A stretch of DNA of 64,000 nucleotides, taken from contig CM055897.1 in NCBI GenBank assembly GCA_029582155.1, positions 96,821,582 through 96,885,581 of the forward strand, written 5' to 3'. Within the stretch, counting starts at the first letter, position 1. Each line of letters begins with the position of its first letter. The stretch is from Panopea generosa. Its lineage: Eukaryota > Mollusca > Bivalvia > Adapedonta > Hiatellidae. The position numbers and the translations under genes are program-made. Of this stretch, positions 1 through 10,477 are shown piece by piece. Below the pieces are notes generated by a model, which was not told the origin of the DNA, searched no databases, and worked only from the letters and a program-made list of their open reading frames with translations.

Positions 1-765
1 AATTGCTCTTACCATACCATACTGACCTGCGAAATACGCCTTGCGGCAATATCATTTGACCCAATAATCCGTTTGTTTTGTCACCTGCTGTGCGAAATGA
101 TGTCAATTTTGACTAAACCATTAACGATATTAGGGGGAGTTTATCGGAAGAGTCTATCGCTATGTAGTACGCCTTCGATGTGTGATCAGCGACCCATAGC
201 ATTCTGTCGGTTCATCTTAAGATTGTGTTTGCGTCCAAAATTTCTTTGATATACTGCTAGCCAAATCTGGGACGGTCGGACCGAATATTGTTTGAAATAT
301 TTGATAAAACGTGCAATGTTACTTGTTTGTTTTATTTTTTTTTTTTAAAATAACTTTAATTATATATACGAGGTGGTTTTGGTAGTAGTATGTAGTGGCT
401 AGCTACAGCACAACGCATATCAAAAATAAAAATATCAATGAACCGTTACAATGGTTCCTCCCCGGTGATTATTTCGCGCAGCTTCCGGTACTGCGACACT
501 TCTGTTTGTCCAAGCATTTTTAATATAATGAAAATTATTCAGTAAAGCGGAAACATATGTCAGTCATTAAGATGTACACATTGTGATAAATTATGGTATA
601 AATAATACACAAATAAACTTGAAATAGTTCCCTATTAATGAATAAAGGGATAAAGTACATGGTGCAGCTGACATGGTGGGTGGGGTATGGATGTAGTGAT
701 TTTTTTAAAAATAAGTGCGATTCTTACGGTAGTAAAAAACCTGGACCGATTTGCATGTTGGAATT
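1..765. other. Non-repetitive stretch, somewhat CpG-richer in the first 500 bp
   Basis: The first ~500 bases carry noticeably more CpG (for example around 150-290 and 460-510) than the AT-rich DNA that follows. No ORF of useful length and no splice-bounded exon were recognised. It may be the edge of an exon, promoter or transposon cut by the window start. Confidence 0.3.
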
Positions 766-778
766 TTAGAAGGCCTGG

Positions 779-1729
779 TCAGCAGATATGTTTGAACTCA
801 ACCAACTGTCAGCAGATATGTCTGATCTCAACCAACTGTTAGCAGATATGTCTGATCTCAACCAACTGTCAGCAGCTATGTCTGATCTCAACCAACTGTC
901 AGCAGCTATGTCTGATCTCAACCAATTGTAAGCAGATATGTTTGAACTCAACCAACTGTCAGCAGATATGTCTGATTTCAACCAAATATCAGCAGATATG
1001 TCTGATCTCAACCAATTGTAAGCAGATATGTTTGAACTCAACCAACTGTCAGCAGATATGTCTGATTTCAACCAACTGTCAGCAGATATGTCTGATTTCA
1101 ACCAAATATCAGCAGATAAGTCTGATCTCAACCAATTGTAAGCAGATATGTTTGAACTCAACCAACTGTCAGCAGATATGTCTGATTTCAACCAAATATC
1201 AGCAGATAAGTCTGATCTCAACCAACTGTTAGCAGATATGTTTGAACTCAACCAACTGTCAGCAGATATGTCTGATTTCAACCAAATGTCAGCAGATATA
1301 TCTGATCTCAACCAACTGTCAGCAGATAAGTCTGATCTCAACCAACTGTTAGCAGATATGTTTGAACTCAACCAACTGTCAGCAGATATGTCTGATTTCA
1401 ACCAAATGTCAGCAGATATATCTGATCTCAACCAACTGTCAGCAGATATGTCTGATCTCAACCAACTGTTAGCAGATATGTCTGATCTCAACCAATTGTA
1501 AGCAGATATGTCTGATCTCAACCAATTGTAAGCAGATGTCTGATCTCAACCAACTGTTAGCAGATATGTCTGATCTCAACCATCTGTCAGTAGATATGTC
1601 TGATCTCAACCAATTGTAAGCAGATATGTCTGATCTCAACCAATTGTAAGCAGATGTCTGATCTCAACCAACTGTTAGCAGATATGTCTGATCTCAATCA
1701 ATTGTAAGCAGATATGTCTGATCTCAACC
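779..1729. repeat. 30-bp minisatellite, about 32 copies
   Basis: The unit is close to AGCAGATATGTCTGATCTCA followed by ACCAACTGTC. Variants carry TTTGAACTCA, TGATTTCAACC or AATTGTA. Most units are exactly 30 bp, so frames stay open on both strands: a minus-strand frame from 1521 to 766 reads a decapeptide like SDISADSWLR, and plus-strand frames read others. Units near 1531 and 1652 are 28 bp and break the frame. Variant blocks (TTTGAACTC and GATTTCAACC) recur in the same order, which implies duplication of several units at once. Confidence 0.95.
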
Positions 1730-2777
1730 GAAACTGGTTTCTCATATCAATTTTTTTTTCAAGTATAAGAAATAGGGTTTTACAACATCAGAATCAAACC
1801 TGCCTTTAGCAAAGTATGACTCTCAAGAGAAAATTGGTCCTTGAATCCAGGTTTTAACTCCACAGTGTCATATACATCTAAACAAAAAGGTGGAAAATTT
1901 AGTTTTAAACTTTAAAAAACAAAAAAAAACAATGGATTTTTATCATTATTGATCAAGAAAAGCAACAAATTGACTTCTGGCTTTCAGACTAAAAAAACTG
2001 CAACTATATCAATGGTTCTTTTGTGAGCCAGCCATGTCTATACATCAATTATTAAAGTTTTCGCCATTTTTACTTCATTAAACCATTTCTGGGGAAATAT
2101 TGTCTGTACTTCTTTTATATACGCCCCCTATTTCAATTAAACATACATTCACTGGAGGAAAATAAATGGTATAAAAAGATGTTCATTCCACTGTCAAAAT
2201 GAACCAAGTGTATCCATAAATGAACTGATACATCTGAAATGGTACATTATAAACTTTTCATTTTTTTTATTCACATCTTGCTGTGATATTTACACCAGGT
2301 TTGTTAGCATTTAACTTTTCTACAAAAGCCGTGTTTGGGTAAGGATAAAAATCATTTATAAATCAATACTTCCAATATTTGATAGAGCTAATGGATTCAA
2401 AAAATGGCAAACCCTTGCCAGTTTAATAATTGGCCAGATTGTCATTCAGAATAACTGGAGCAAAAGAATCTAATTTGTGCCGCTCCAAGATACTGTAAAA
2501 TCTCCAAGTAGTTCATGTTGGAGCATACCAGCACAACTAAGTGCATAGGCAGCAGTTTGGAACAAAGCTATTCCCCTTGGCAGAAAGTATTTTTTGATAA
2601 TATAATAAAGTAGTTCTAGGTTATTATGGAGTATAAGATGATATAAAATAGCTCTAGAATGCATTTGGAGATATTGTGAAGTCTCAAAGCAGCCTATTTT
2701 ACTGATACAAACAAATGTAAATAAGTGCATATGCAAAGAAAAAAAGAGAGGTTATTAATGATTAGTTCATTATACAT
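1730..2777. other. Unassigned AT-rich DNA
   Basis: No exon, RNA gene or clear repeat was recognised. Short ORFs here (such as 2470-2736 on the minus strand) have chance-like composition and no family signature. Confidence 0.5.
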
Positions 2778-3030
2778 TGATTGATTAATTGAATATTTAG
2801 CATCATTTTTATGCCATTGAGGGCTAACAGATGATCAGTTAACCTAACCACTGTTTCCTGGGATCCTGAAAGGTTAACCAGTACAAGAGCACACCGCAAG
2901 TACATGATAACTTTCCCGCTTGAATCAGTGGTGAGAGACGAATGATAATGAGACACAATGTCATATATCAATCATCGCGATGACTGTTGCCGGGCGGGTA
3001 TTGGAACTCACAACCAGTTAGTTTTACAAT
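2778..3030 (-). mobile_element. SINE family B copy (tail with GAATATTTAGC motif), 5' head decayed
   Basis: The 3' tail appears first on the plus strand (ATTGAATATTTAGCATC, then TTATGCCATTGAGGGC). It is followed by the body found at 19.5, 42.9, 50.5 and 55.1 kb, including TTAACCTAACCACTGTTTCC and GAATGATAATGAGACAC. The tRNA-like head is degraded. Confidence 0.8.
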
Positions 3031-4525
3031 CAAATGGACATGGGTAATGAAGAATCTACTGGGTCAAGAGGTTCAGGACATCTATCAAAATGTCCATCTC
3101 ATTTACAGTTTTAGACAGTTGCCTTGAAGTTATTCAAAAGGATTTTATTTCCCAATTCATTTAAAAAGGTTCCAAGTTCCTTTTTCCACTAAAGGGGCTG
3201 TACATTAGTTTTTGATTAAAGATTTGACCTACCTTCCCTGAGCATTCCTACAAATAAACACTTTTGAAAGCGGCAAGCTTGACAAGCCTTCCTCCGTCGT
3301 TTTGTTATTTCACAATCACCATTGGCAGGACACGAGTAGTCTATGTTTCCTGGAAGCAGAAAAAATAGTAATTGTAGTCTTTATGTTAAAGATAATTGTT
3401 CACTCATATGATCAAACTGAAATATTAGCTTTCCGCAAGAATCTGTTAGTGAAACAAGAAAACATCGAATTAAACATGGTTTATACTTTATATTGTAGCA
3501 AAGGTTTCTTTTTAATGAAGTTTTAAGGTATTTTACATTACACTTGGAACAGACTGACTAGTCCAAGAACTTTTCAAATCTTTGTAGTTGGTTGGTGGAA
3601 TTCAATTATTAACCTCCCACACAAAGGGCAGTCACTACTTTTGCACTTGTGTGAACCTATTGTAAAGTATTTCTGTGTTCTTCAACTCAATTTCACTTTC
3701 CAGGAGTTTCTACAACTTGGTGTAGTACTATTATATAAAACACTTGCATCAGTAAATCATAATGATAAAAACAGTAACTTGGGCACCAACTTTTTTTACT
3801 CAAGTAGTCTAATAAACAGTAGTAATTTCAATCAATGACACACTTAACAAATGGCAAGGCTCACAATTGTTACCCCCATGTGAAACCAAATAAACATGGA
3901 ATTGAGGAAAAGCAAGTGAACAGAAACACTCTTACAAAAAATCAATTTAGCAATTCTGTACATCATCCTCTCAATCTTGGGTAAATATCAAAGTTTACAG
4001 CAGACGTAAGTAAAAGATCATTGTGTAATCTGGAAATATCGGAAACGTAGTTCGCTATACTTTTGTTACATTGGAAGTTAAGTTATTTTGGCAGTTGGGA
4101 CTTCTCTTGCAAATGTCAGAGTTCCTTGCTTCAATGTTTACATTCCTCAGAAGATATGTTTGACGAACTTACTGATGAAATACACATAGTTGAGCATCTA
4201 CTTATCATTTATATTAGTTATCTCTCATAACAATGGTGGTAATTTGTTTTACATTGTTTTTCACCATGTGTCTGTTCAAATGACAAACTGTCTCATGAAA
4301 AGGCAATGATTTATATTAGTTGTTACTTTGTATAAGGTTCCTTCTGTTGTTCTTGGCATTGAACTAACAGTACCTCCCTTGTTCTACAACAGAAGGAGTC
4401 CGTTTCTCCATTAGTACTGGGAGTTCAAGGTTCACAAGTCCCAGAACTATCTTCTTAATGCTCTGTGTTAGCCTGGGAAGCTCCTTGTACCATTTTTTAT
4501 GTATTTGCAATGATCAGACCTGGGC
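3031..4525. other. Unassigned AT-rich DNA
   Basis: Nothing beyond short chance ORFs (3302-3526, 3641-3838) was recognised. Confidence 0.45.
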
Positions 4526-4774
4526 TTGAACTGAGTTTAATGTATTCAACACATGGCAGGTTACATGTGGCATATCCAGTCTTATTGATAGAGGAAGACC
4601 TTAAAAATAATCTTTGTAAAATCATCGTTCTTCAGCAAGTCATTGGCAAGCTTTCTCACATGAAGTTTTTGGACCCACCTTGGCTTGAACCCATGACCTC
4701 AGCAGTGAAAGGTAAGTGGTCATTAGACAACAGTGCCTTAAACCACTCAGCCGTGGAGGACCCTATTGTGGGTT
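4526..4774 (-). mobile_element. SINE family C copy (tRNA-Leu-like head)
   Basis: It matches the better-preserved copy at 51.0 kb: GGTTACATGTGGCATATCCA, GAGGAAGACCT, CTTTCTCACATGAAGTTTTT and a terminal CCACTCAGCCGTGGAGGACC, the reverse complement of a tRNA-Leu-type A-box region. The 132-residue plus-strand ORF across it (4465-4863) is antisense SINE, not a gene. Confidence 0.85.
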
Positions 4775-5650
4775 TAGACCCAGGACCCCTTCCAAGTCGC
4801 CCTTCCATTGGATCACAGCTGTGCGGTACCTTAGGTATGGAACTGACACAAGCCAGATTTTAACTTATTGGAAAAACAAGCGCTTTGTACCTTATATTTT
4901 CAGCAGTTGTCAGCTTGTGGCTTCCCTGCAAAATGTGTCAGGAATTCTCCTTTAGACTTCTCTACTAAACAGTATTGCATTTGTAAACAGACAAAGAAAG
5001 GAGGAACTTGTAATAAATGTTACGAATGATACATTTTTAAGACCATCTTGTCAGACACTTATATACTTCTGTTGATAAATAGGTGAGGCAACAGCAGTAT
5101 TAACAGAAAGTTACAGGTGTGTAAGTTTGTACATAAAAAAAAAATTCAGCAATTTTTCACAGGTCAACATGGAAAAAAAAATCTAACCAAGCTCATAGCG
5201 CATAAATTTGTGAACTTCCTCTTAGAATACATAACGGAGAAGCAATTCATTTTTACAATAAGAATAGAATCCAACAAATCAATGGAAAGTAATATGACAG
5301 TAATATAATATAATGCCTGTAAGCTAAAGGGAAGTAATTATAGTTGATTATGATCACCATTCAACATCTAATGTAATTGACCACACTACCTGATTGAAAG
5401 TCCAATTTTCCTTCACTCACACATTATTAAATGAATAATAATGCTATTCAAGTTAATGTTAGGCACATTAAGTAAATCATTTATATGGAATGTCTCAGTA
5501 GGTCTGATGAACTATACAGAAGTCCCAAGTGTGTCACTAACTAGACAGCAATTAGGAAGAACTTACCGCAGGGTTCATATTGGTATATTTATATAAATAC
5601 TCTATTTGATGCTTTTCTAACCCTACCTAATCTCACCAATACCTCTAAAT
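4775..5650. other. Unassigned AT-rich DNA
   Basis: No feature recognised; the small ORF at 5117-5308 is lysine-rich and chance-like. Confidence 0.45.
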
Positions 5651-6012
5651 AGAACTGTCCCTTGTGATATATCCTGGAAATTAGAGATATAAACACTGTC
5701 CCTTTTAATCTAACCTCAAAACTCACAATATAAAACTGGTCCCTGTGGGCAAAATTCAAATTTCAGGATATAAAACTGTTCCATGTGATTTAATCTTGAA
5801 ATTTGGGATTTAAAACTGTCCCTTGTGATCAAACCTCAATATTTGGAATATAAAACTTTTTCTTGTGATCTATCCTGAAATTCGGGATATATAACTGTCC
5901 TCTGTGATTTAACCTTAAAACCGGGGATATACAACTGTCCTTTGAGATCTAACCTCAAAAATTGGGATATACAACTGTCCTTTGTGATCTATCTTCCAAA
6001 TCTGGAATATCC
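5651..6012. repeat. Diverged ~40-bp tandem repeat, about 9 copies
   Basis: The unit is roughly AACTGTCCTTTGTGATCTAA followed by CCTCAAAAATTGGGATATAC. Copies are clearly diverged, more so at the left end, so the array is old. Confidence 0.85.
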
Positions 6013-6660
6013 AGAAGGAAGCAATGTAGGGTGGCTTTAGCTATGGATTCTCCTTATAGCTGATCTAAAATATTCTTAATCTTTGTAGTTATCTCCCTTG
6101 AATGATACCAAGATCCATTTTGTTGGATCTCATAAGAGACAGCAGCGCTTTTAATCCAGAACATATTACTACCTGGCATTACTTTTCATTATATCAGACA
6201 ATCAAATCATCTCAGAAAATTAACATATGCCCACAATGTAATATATCATCTTGTAATTACATCTTTTGTTTTTCTGAAGATAAAAACAAAAGCTCCCACT
6301 GTCGGTAAATCTGAACAGCTTCAGCAAATGTTGATTATGTGGAAGGGGGAGAATGGAAACATAGTTTAATCAAGTATCAGTGTGATGTAATTTTTATGAA
6401 AACAATATCAGATCTTCATTTTGTGTCATTATAATGTGATGGGGAGGATGATAGGTCCAAAATACTGTTACGAAGAGCAACCAGTGTGATATGACTGCTG
6501 TTGACAACATACAAATACATTTGGGAAAAAAACAAACAACAGATCAACTCAATATAACTTTTTATCATATAAGAAAACTTACTTATATACTTTTTTATCT
6601 GCCAAGCTGCACAGTTGACAAACTTACGTGCTGGTTTAACATTGTAAGTAGCAGATAGTT

Positions 6661-7178
6661 CTGCTAATACTGGGAATTACAAGTTTCTATATACTGCAGA
6701 CAGTACTGGGAATTACCAGTTTCTATATATTGCAGACAGTACTGGGAATTACCAGTTTCTATATACTGCAGACAGTACTGCTAGTACTGAGAATTACCAG
6801 TTTCTATATACTGCAGACAGTACTGGCAGTACTGGGATTACCAGTTTCTATATACTGCAGACAGTACTGGTAGTACTGGGAATTACCAGTTTCTATATAC
6901 TGCAGACAGTACTGCTAGTATTTGGAATTACCAGTTTCTATTTACTGCAGACAGTACTGCCAGTACTGGAATTACCAGTTTCTATATACTGCAAACAGTA
7001 CTGCCAGTACTAGGAAATACCAGTTTCTATATACTGCAGACAGTACTGCCAGTACCGGGAAAAACCAGTTTCTATATATACTGCAGACAGTACTGCCAGT
7101 ACCGGGAATTACCAGTTTCTATATATACTGCAGACAGTACTGCCAGTACCGGGAATTACCAGTTTCTATATACTGCAA
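6661..7178. repeat. 36/45-bp minisatellite, about 12 copies
   Basis: The core is GGAATTACCAGTTTCTATAT then ACTGCAGACAGTACT. A 9-bp piece like GCCAGTACT is present in some units, giving about 36- and 45-bp forms. The plus-strand ORF 6922-7227 is an artefact of the repeat. Confidence 0.95.
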
Positions 7179-7182
7179 CCAT

Positions 7183-7335
7183 TTACATCAGTCTCCTCTC
7201 CCTCCATGGATCAATATCACCACATAAGCCTTCTACACTTCCACTATCATTCTGAACCTTGACATTTTTGTTCCAGCACTCATTTAGAAGCCAATCAATC
7301 GTGTTCCTGTCCCACAGGCCTGCACTGGCCGTATC
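7183..7335 (-). CDS. Possible terminal coding exon, unidentified
   Basis: The minus strand has a pyrimidine-rich tract ending CTCCAG at 7336, then an open frame of 50 residues beginning DTASAGLWDRNTIDWL and ending DPWRERRLM before a TAA at 7183-7185. The composition (Trp, Asp, Glu, Asn, Arg, few runs) looks more protein-like than the other chance ORFs here, and the acceptor keeps the same frame. The open frame continues upstream to 7488, but that part looks like intron (Ile/Asn/Leu rich). I do not recognise the family and it does not look like the ERR C-terminus. It abuts the 45-bp minisatellite on its downstream side. It could be chance. Confidence 0.2.
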   Translation of the reverse strand, partial: DTASAGLWDRNTIDWLLNECWNKNVKVQNDSGSVEGLCGDIDPWRERRLM

Positions 7336-7804
7336 CTGGAGGTTACAAATAAATAAGCACGGCTCTAAATCAATACTCCAATTATTTATCCCTGTCCTGT
7401 ATATCAGTATTTTTATTAAAACATTGATGAAAAGCCATACAGAATGGTTATTGGAAGCAATTTGGGATTTTTTCTGTGATTGTGTCATTTACAGACGCTG
7501 GGATGTCCTGCATTGGGCTGTGATGGAATGATCTCAAATTATAGATACAATCTGCCAATAACACTACTGAATAAAAGAACTCAAACTACCGACAGGCAAA
7601 CATAATTATCAAGTCTTGTCCAGTCAGCTTATACAGACAGGAAAGCATTGTCTTTGCATTGACATCAATTTATGCAAATTGACATTATTTGAGATAATAA
7701 AGGGGTGACCAAATAAATTTAAGTTTATTTGGCAGGTAACAAAATAAACTTTCAATTGAATTACTTGGAATTTTATCTTTAATTTATGTATGAGAAAACC
7801 CAAA

Positions 7805-7866
7805 GTCTTTCCACCAGACCTCCCGCTTCCAGGGCAGACACTTAACCACTAGGCCATGGAAGACTT
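7805..7866 (-). mobile_element. tRNA-like SINE head relic
   Basis: The minus strand reads CCATGGCCTAGTGGTTAAGT, an A-box-like sequence, followed by a loop region and a B-box-like GGAGGTCTGGTGG. No SINE body could be attached to it. Confidence 0.4.
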
Positions 7867-10477
7867 TATGTGAGAAAAGTATACTTATGACTTAAGACCA
7901 CAAGTAAGCAATAGATCACTACTACTATTATAATTTATTTGTATTAAAATCTAAAAGAGTTATCTCTTGACAACTGAATCATGCCACTCACACTAACAGT
8001 AAAAAACAGCTGATTCAAAATGATATTACGCTAACAAAAATTAATGAGACATTAAACCTTTATCTACAATTGCATCAGATTGATGCCTTATATCACCACT
8101 TTTGATTTCAAAAGTCAATTAGTTTGTTATATGTTATGTTTATTAGGATGTCAGTATTTGAATTTCAATATATGCAAATATTGTAAAAAAATGTGATGGT
8201 TAAGATTATATCTAGCTTTACAGAGCCTTTTTCTGGAAATTGGGAAGAGGCCATAGCCTTCGACATTGGGGGGAAATTGTCAGGTTTTTTTTAAGGCTTT
8301 GGCAAACTGGAAAATAAATAGTTACACTGTTAAAATCATGTTCTTACTAATAATTATCAGATATTACAATAACTAATTTTGCATTGGGAGCCACTGAATG
8401 TTGGGCTCAGTTTAATAAGGTAAAAAAGCCCTGCATTGTAAACTTGCTCATTAAATATTGTAAACAGCAGTTGCGAAACATTACAAAACTTTCAAATTAG
8501 AGAGCCTAACAACCTTAATAAAGACAGCTTGATGAAGTATCAGTTCGAAGATTAGTAATTCTCTTTTTAATGACTGTTTATTTACCTTATTTGACATTTC
8601 TGAATATTTTCACAATTCATTTTATTTTATTCTATTTATTTGCAAATTTGTAACCATATTTATTTAATATATATTATTGGATATCATCACATAAATTAAT
8701 CTTTGTGCACACAAAATGACATTTTAATGTGTCTTAGTGCTGTAAATCACAATTCATTCATATGGCAGTATGAGCGAATCGGATGCCCATATTTATAATT
8801 GAGCTATACTAGTATGTATTGGACACTATGTTGTAATACAACTAAGTACTGTATAGAAACGTGCTTAATGCTCATATTAAACATGTAATCATGCACTGGA
8901 ACTGTCAATATAGCAAACTAATATGTTCTTGGTTTCATTTGATTTAAGCAAGGACTTCTTTCAAAATATAAGTAACAGAAATAGAAAATTATGTTCCTTG
9001 CAATGTGTATCTATTTCAAAACTGTATAAGAAGGAAACCTCTGAAGTCTAATCCTCAGGTAAATATTTAGTGCATAATTATGTTTGTTCAGAGACTTTGT
9101 TTAACCTATATTATTAACTCTTATTATATGTAAATGTTATGTTTAATTTCTTTGTTCTTTTGTCAAATTTTGTAAACATATTTATCTCTGAAAAGAGGAA
9201 ATAAAGATTTAATATAATAATATATATATATAGCTCACTGCCTGAAGCAGGGTAACAGTTTTGCTTCGTAAACAATGTTGGGTACTTTGATGCCCTGCTA
9301 AGATTGAGGAGCACGTATGAATCTGTCTGCTAACTGGTTCAAATTTTCTAGCATTTAGTTTCCTTGAGTTATTCACAATCACATCTGCGTAAATATTTGA
9401 AATTATACAGTACTTATATTTTCATGTGAGCACTTTTGAAATAAAAATATTACACTTTCTAGTGTTTTTATTGAACAATAAAAACTTAAGTGCACAGAGT
9501 AAACAAAATGGGTAGAATTTATGAACAAGGCTGTATTTTATTGTAGTTATTTGTGGAAAGGTACAAGAATCTAATACATCCTAATGTGCTATCTAGATGT
9601 TTTATTTCAATATTTTCAACCTGGTATACATCTTAAAAAGTAAATTTAACAGTAAAGCCCAGTTAAAAATTCTGATATGAAGCTGCACCTATTTAAGTAT
9701 AAAGAGAAATTGGGTTACGGTTAGCCCTAACCTTACATTGACCTGAGTTTTTACCTTAATGGCAGCTTGACAACGCATAATCATTAGGTCAATAAATGGG
9801 CACAATAGGTGTACCAGAATGGCCTGTCCACAGATAAACAACCACTCCAAAAGTAAATAAAATAATTTTTATAGTCTCTGACAATTTGGGTCCTTCTGAA
9901 CAAATTACTTACGTTGTTTTTGGATAGTTTAAGAACATTATATATTTAAATTTTTATGGACTGTAGGTCTTGACTGCTTATAAAACATTTGTCATTATCA
10001 CTTAAGTTTTTTGTATCTTTGGTCTTCTCCATCCTAATTATTCAAAATTGCCTTAGTCTGTGGTACGGACCCAGCTCTTCCTACTGAGTCGGTGAAATAG
10101 CAATGTTGGGAAAGCCACATTTGAGTGTTCAATTGCTATGAATTGTGGGACAGGCACAGAATTCCCTGCCTTTTTGTTGTTGGTTTATAGACGTGATTAG
10201 GAAGATATCAGGTTATGGGATAGAATAAAATTGCCTGGAAATATATGTAGCAGAATGAAGATTTAAAGGTCAATTCAGCCAGAGAGAGGGTCACCTGTAT
10301 CACATGATGCTGTGTCACGACTCCATCCACCCAAAACGCTCAGCACTGACAATGTAAAGAATCATACCCCAGAAATATGGTATATATCCTTACCAGTTAC
10401 ATTATACTGACACAATACCAATCTTCTAAATGGTGAACACTTACAACACCCTTTTCAAAGTCTTATGATGATTTAAC
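7867..10477. other. Unassigned AT-rich DNA
   Basis: A long AT-rich stretch with poly-T/poly-A and a short TATATA run near 9220. No exon or repeat family was recognised. A TAAAGGTCA site that fits the looser ERR consensus TNAAGGTCA lies near 10264. Confidence 0.45.

Noticed and set aside
766..1521. 251-residue minus-strand ORF of decapeptide repeats
   Set aside because: It lies wholly inside a 30-bp minisatellite that is open on both strands; 28-bp units break the frame.
4465..4863. 132-residue plus-strand ORF
   Set aside because: It is antisense to a tRNA-Leu-headed SINE and has no recognisable domain.
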